Shown here in pieces: positions 61,074-64,000 of a DNA stretch of 64,000 nucleotides. Made by a program: the position numbers and the translations under genes. Position 1 is the first letter of the stretch, and each line of letters starts with the position of its first letter. The DNA comes from CAZLLE01 sp964560425 (lineage in GTDB: Bacteria > Campylobacterota > Campylobacteria > Campylobacterales > QNZT01): positions 1 to 64,000 of the forward strand of contig CAZLLE010000072.1 of assembly GCA_964560425.1 (NCBI GenBank), written 5' to 3'. The notes under the pieces were generated by a model. It did not search any database. It was not told the origin of the DNA and saw only the letters and a list, made by a program, of their open reading frames with translations.

Positions 61074-62921
61074 ATGAAAAAGATTTTATTAATGTTGTTA
61101 ATCATGCTAAGTTCACTCTTTGCTGGTTTTCAAAATGATATCTTAGAAGTAGATGAAGCATTCAAATTAAAGGTGACACATGAGAGTGATAATATTCATA
61201 CTGTTCTAAAAATAGCAGATGAGATATATGTCTATGATGAACAACTTAAATATGAGATTGTCAAACCAAAAGAGGTCAATCTTGATAAAAAGATCAAACG
61301 ACCATCTCCTGTAGAGTTTCATGAGTTTAGTGTACATAGAAAAGGGGATGTTGTTGTAGATATTCCATTGACTATTATCAAAGAGGCTATTGGAGATAAA
61401 GATTTTACACTAAAAGTATCTTATCAAGGGTGCTCCGAAAAGGGTTTATGTTATCAACCAATGCAAAAATCATTTGATTTTAATGCAGATGGCACACTCA
61501 AAACAGAAGCTAAAGAGAAACCTAAAGCAAAAAAAACTTGGGGAACAAAGATAGCTGAACTAGAAGAGAAAAAAGAGATAGTCGTATTAGAAAAAAGTGA
61601 ACCTGTAGAAGTTTCCGAAGAGGATGCCATCGCAAATAAACTAAAAGATAGTTCATTTTTTGCAGTTTTAGCACTATTTTTCGGTTTTGGTCTTGCACTT
61701 TCACTTACTCCTTGTATATTTCCAATGATTCCTATTCTTTCATCCATTATTACACTTGAATCAAAACAGAGTGGACACATGAGTATGAAAAGAGGTATTT
61801 TTCTAGCATTTGTCTATATTGCATCTTCTGCTTTAGTTTATGCTCTTGCGGGAATTTTATCAGCGGTATTTGGGGCAAATATACTCTCAGCTATGCAAAA
61901 TCCTTGGATTATTGTTATATTTAGTATTCTATTTGTAGCTTTAGCTTTTTCTATGTTTGGATATTATGAGATACAGATACCTCAATCTTTACAAAATTTT
62001 GCAAATCAAAAGAGCGATAAAGCAAAAGGAACGGGTGTCACAGGTATCGCTGTAATGGGTGCATTATCTGCTCTTATTGTAGGACCTTGTGTTGCTCCTC
62101 CTCTTGCGGGAGCATTGATATTTATTGGTCAAACTGGTGATGTATTGCTTGGTGGATTAGCACTATTTTTACTTGGTCTTGGTATGGGAGCTCCTCTACT
62201 TCTAATCGGTGCTGGTGGTGGTAAATTTATGCCTAAACCAGGAGGATGGATGACAAAAGTATCTTATGTGTTTGGTGTTGTTATGCTTGGTATTGCTATT
62301 AGTTTCTTATCGAGAATTTTACCTGATATGGTTACTATGATTTTATGGGCATTTTTGTTTATTGGAAGTGGTATCTATTCAGGAGCATTGGAGCCTTTGA
62401 AAGATGGTATTTCAGGACTTAGTAAGCTTGTCAAAGTATTTGCTTTTGCTATGTTGGCTTATGGAACTATTTTATTAGTAGGTGCTTTTAGTGGTGGAAA
62501 TAGTGTTTTGGATCCACTCAAAAAACTTTACACTTCAAATACCACAATGCAAGTAAACCAAAGTAACCATTTCAAAAATGTAAAAACAGTCGATGAACTA
62601 TTAGCAGAAGTAGAAAAAAGCACTAAACCAATATTAATAGATTTTAGTGCTGATTGGTGTGCTGCGTGTAAAGAGCTAGAGGAGATTACATTTCCTGATC
62701 CTACAGTTGTATCTTTGATGAGTAATTTTACACTTCTTAGAGTAGATGTAACAGATAATAATGATAATGATAAAGCATTGATGAAAAAATATGGTGTAGT
62801 AGGACCTCCTGCTATTATATTTTATAACTCAGACAAAAAAGAGTTAAAAAACAATAAAATGATCGGCTATAAACCACCAAATGAGTTTATACCAATATTA
62901 AAAAAAGCGTTAGGACAATAG
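61074..62921 (+). CDS. dsbD: DsbD, thiol:disulfide interchange protein
   Basis: DsbD carries reducing power from cytoplasmic thioredoxin to the periplasm, needed for cytochrome c maturation and disulfide repair. The 615-residue protein has a signal peptide (1-18), an N-terminal DsbD-alpha domain with Cys120 and Cys126 (GCSEKGLCYQ), eight membrane helices (about 190-480) with TPCIFPMIP and VGPCVAPPLAG cysteines, and a C-terminal thioredoxin domain with DWCAACKE (Cys529/Cys532). All six expected cysteines are present. The start at 61074 is behind aaagga and downstream of a TATAAT; an open frame begins earlier but within the promoter. Confidence 0.95.
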   Translation: MKKILLMLLIMLSSLFAGFQNDILEVDEAFKLKVTHESDNIHTVLKIADEIYVYDEQLKYEIVKPKEVNLDKKIKRPSPVEFHEFSVHRKGDVVVDIPLTIIKEAIGDKDFTLKVSYQGCSEKGLCYQPMQKSFDFNADGTLKTEAKEKPKAKKTWGTKIAELEEKKEIVVLEKSEPVEVSEEDAIANKLKDSSFFAVLALFFGFGLALSLTPCIFPMIPILSSIITLESKQSGHMSMKRGIFLAFVYIASSALVYALAGILSAVFGANILSAMQNPWIIVIFSILFVALAFSMFGYYEIQIPQSLQNFANQKSDKAKGTGVTGIAVMGALSALIVGPCVAPPLAGALIFIGQTGDVLLGGLALFLLGLGMGAPLLLIGAGGGKFMPKPGGWMTKVSYVFGVVMLGIAISFLSRILPDMVTMILWAFLFIGSGIYSGALEPLKDGISGLSKLVKVFAFAMLAYGTILLVGAFSGGNSVLDPLKKLYTSNTTMQVNQSNHFKNVKTVDELLAEVEKSTKPILIDFSADWCAACKELEEITFPDPTVVSLMSNFTLLRVDVTDNNDNDKALMKKYGVVGPPAIIFYNSDKKELKNNKMIGYKPPNEFIPILKKALGQ

Positions 62922-64000
62922 ATGTTTATTACAGTAGGGGCAATATTTTTTATATATATTTTGACCAAAGTTTATATCTCGGTCATGGAAATAGGATTTG
63001 TATCCAAAGCAAAACATGACAGACCTGTTATATTAATACCTTCAAACTATGTCAAAGCGGCAGAGTACAAAATAGCTAGTGAGAGAATGGGGATTTTAGG
63101 TACACTTTTTGAGTATCTACTCTTCATATTTTGGATTGGATTTGGATTAAAATGGCTTGATAGTATGATTGTAATAGATGATATTGCACTAAAGTCAGTA
63201 GTTTTTATTTTGGCATTTGGAGCGATTGGAATGATCGTATCATTGCCATTTGATCTATACAAAACATTTGTACTTGATAAAAAATTTGGATTTTCCAACA
63301 TGGATGCCAAACTCTATATAATAGATACATTAAAATCAATGGCAATGTCTATTATATTTGGAGGGGCAGTTATCTGGCTTATTAGTAAAATTATAATCAA
63401 TATAGAGTCATGGTGGATCTGGGGATTTGCTCTAATATTTACTATTGTATTGATTATCAATCTAATATATCCTACATGGATAGCACCAATTTTTAATAAA
63501 TTTACAATATTAGAAGATGAAGATCTAAAAAGTTCAATAGAAAACCTAATGGCAAAAGCAGGATTAAAAGCAGAAGGTGTCTTTACAATAGATGCGAGCA
63601 AAAGAGATAACCGTCTCAATGCCTACTTTGGTGGACTTGGTAAATCAAAAAGAGTTGTGCTATATGATACGCTAATAGAGAAGCTAACCAAAAATGAACT
63701 TTTGGCAGTACTAGGTCATGAATTAGGACACTTCAAACATAAAGATATTATCAAAAACATTAGCATTATAGCTGTACTACTATTTTTGATGTTTTTTATA
63801 TTTGGAAACCTACCACAATCACTTTTTGATATGATAGGAGTAGAAAAAACACCTTATACAATCATCGCAATGTTTATGATATTTTCACCAATTATATCAC
63901 TATTTTTCATGCCTATATTTGGTGCAATAAGCCGTAGAAACGAATATGCAGCAGATGAGTATGGAAGCGAGTGTGAAAGCCAAGAAGAGTTAGCAAATGC
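62922..64000 (+). CDS. M48 CAAX-prenyl-protease-like (Ste24) membrane metalloprotease, partial
   Basis: The gene starts ATG at 62922, immediately after the dsbD stop, and runs out of the window after 359 codons without a stop. The translation begins MFITVGAIFFIYILTKVYIS and has several membrane helices, the segment DLYKTFVLDKKFGFSNM and the zinc site HELGH at residues 266-270. This is the M48A (Ste24/HtpX-related) pattern. It would cleave membrane or prenylated-like proteins; its bacterial substrate is unknown. Likely cotranscribed with dsbD. Confidence 0.88.
   Translation, partial: MFITVGAIFFIYILTKVYISVMEIGFVSKAKHDRPVILIPSNYVKAAEYKIASERMGILGTLFEYLLFIFWIGFGLKWLDSMIVIDDIALKSVVFILAFGAIGMIVSLPFDLYKTFVLDKKFGFSNMDAKLYIIDTLKSMAMSIIFGGAVIWLISKIIINIESWWIWGFALIFTIVLIINLIYPTWIAPIFNKFTILEDEDLKSSIENLMAKAGLKAEGVFTIDASKRDNRLNAYFGGLGKSKRVVLYDTLIEKLTKNELLAVLGHELGHFKHKDIIKNISIIAVLLFLMFFIFGNLPQSLFDMIGVEKTPYTIIAMFMIFSPIISLFFMPIFGAISRRNEYAADEYGSECESQEELAN

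Noticed and set aside
1..64000. CRISPR array, prophage, insertion sequence or integron
   Set aside because: No regularly spaced repeats, integrase or transposase genes were seen; the only repeats noted are the REP-like elements.

Overview
The window looks like chromosome of a member of the Campylobacterota (former Epsilonproteobacteria), probably a free-living Sulfurimonas/Sulfurovum/Arcobacter-like organism; the genus cannot be fixed from the sequence alone. The grounds are the very AT-rich composition, the flgB-flgC-fliE-penicillin-binding-protein cluster, the order rodA / rluD-type / fibronectin-III lipoprotein / trmB / ftsE / ftsX / M23-like / pyrH / rpoZ / spoT / tyrS / amidase (as I recall it from Campylobacter jejuni), and flhA beside an Rrf2 regulator and close to rpsO. 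Nearly everything is ordinary chromosomal gene content. I see no prophage, insertion sequence, integrase or CRISPR array.

Layout: 1-2.6 kb holds the end of a chemoreceptor with a PilZ tail, then murG-ftsW (minus). 2.7-6.9 kb is a flagellar rod cluster behind a clear sigma-54 promoter, followed by a division transpeptidase and a Mur-ligase-like protein without an ATP site. 6.9-10.6 kb has a UbiB-type kinase, a MipA-like outer membrane protein, a PhyH-type oxygenase and queD, then a tRNA with anticodon CAT. 10.8-25 kb is the long conserved block of envelope, division, stringent-response and translation genes. 25-29 kb has a putative beta-barrel, a CinA-type protein, a fatty acid desaturase and two small conserved proteins. 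29-34.6 kb is the oxaloacetate node: oadG-oadA-oadB-pckA. 34.7-37.8 kb has three small cytochrome-like proteins and a two-component system. 37.8-39.5 kb has three prepilin-like proteins. 40-44 kb has a tRNA-Arg(GCG) and the Rrf2-flhA-DHH-small protein operon. 44-50 kb has envelope lipoproteins, rpsO, ligA and a major porin. 50.5-53.8 kb is a tightly coupled glycosyltransferase / adenylate-forming ligase / polysaccharide deacetylase cassette. 53.8-60.2 kb has an MscS channel, an M48 protease with a DUF898 partner, an NDH-2-like flavoprotein, dgkA and a hexapeptide acyltransferase. 60.3-60.9 kb is a BrnT/BrnA-like toxin-antitoxin pair, followed by a REP doublet, then dsbD and the start of an M48 CAAX-type protease.

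The genes connect most clearly in three places. FtsE-FtsX, an EnvC-like coiled-coil protein with a dead LytM domain, and a periplasmic amidase form a cell-separation module. OadGAB and PckA share oxaloacetate as substrate. RodA, FtsW, MurG, the penicillin-binding protein and a Mur-like protein serve the cell wall. The items most worth a second look are the REP-like elements, the toxin gene that appears to begin with ATA, the heme-less cytochrome relative, the three-gene surface-glycan cassette and the dead LytM protein. I found no wholly new system that I could defend as such.
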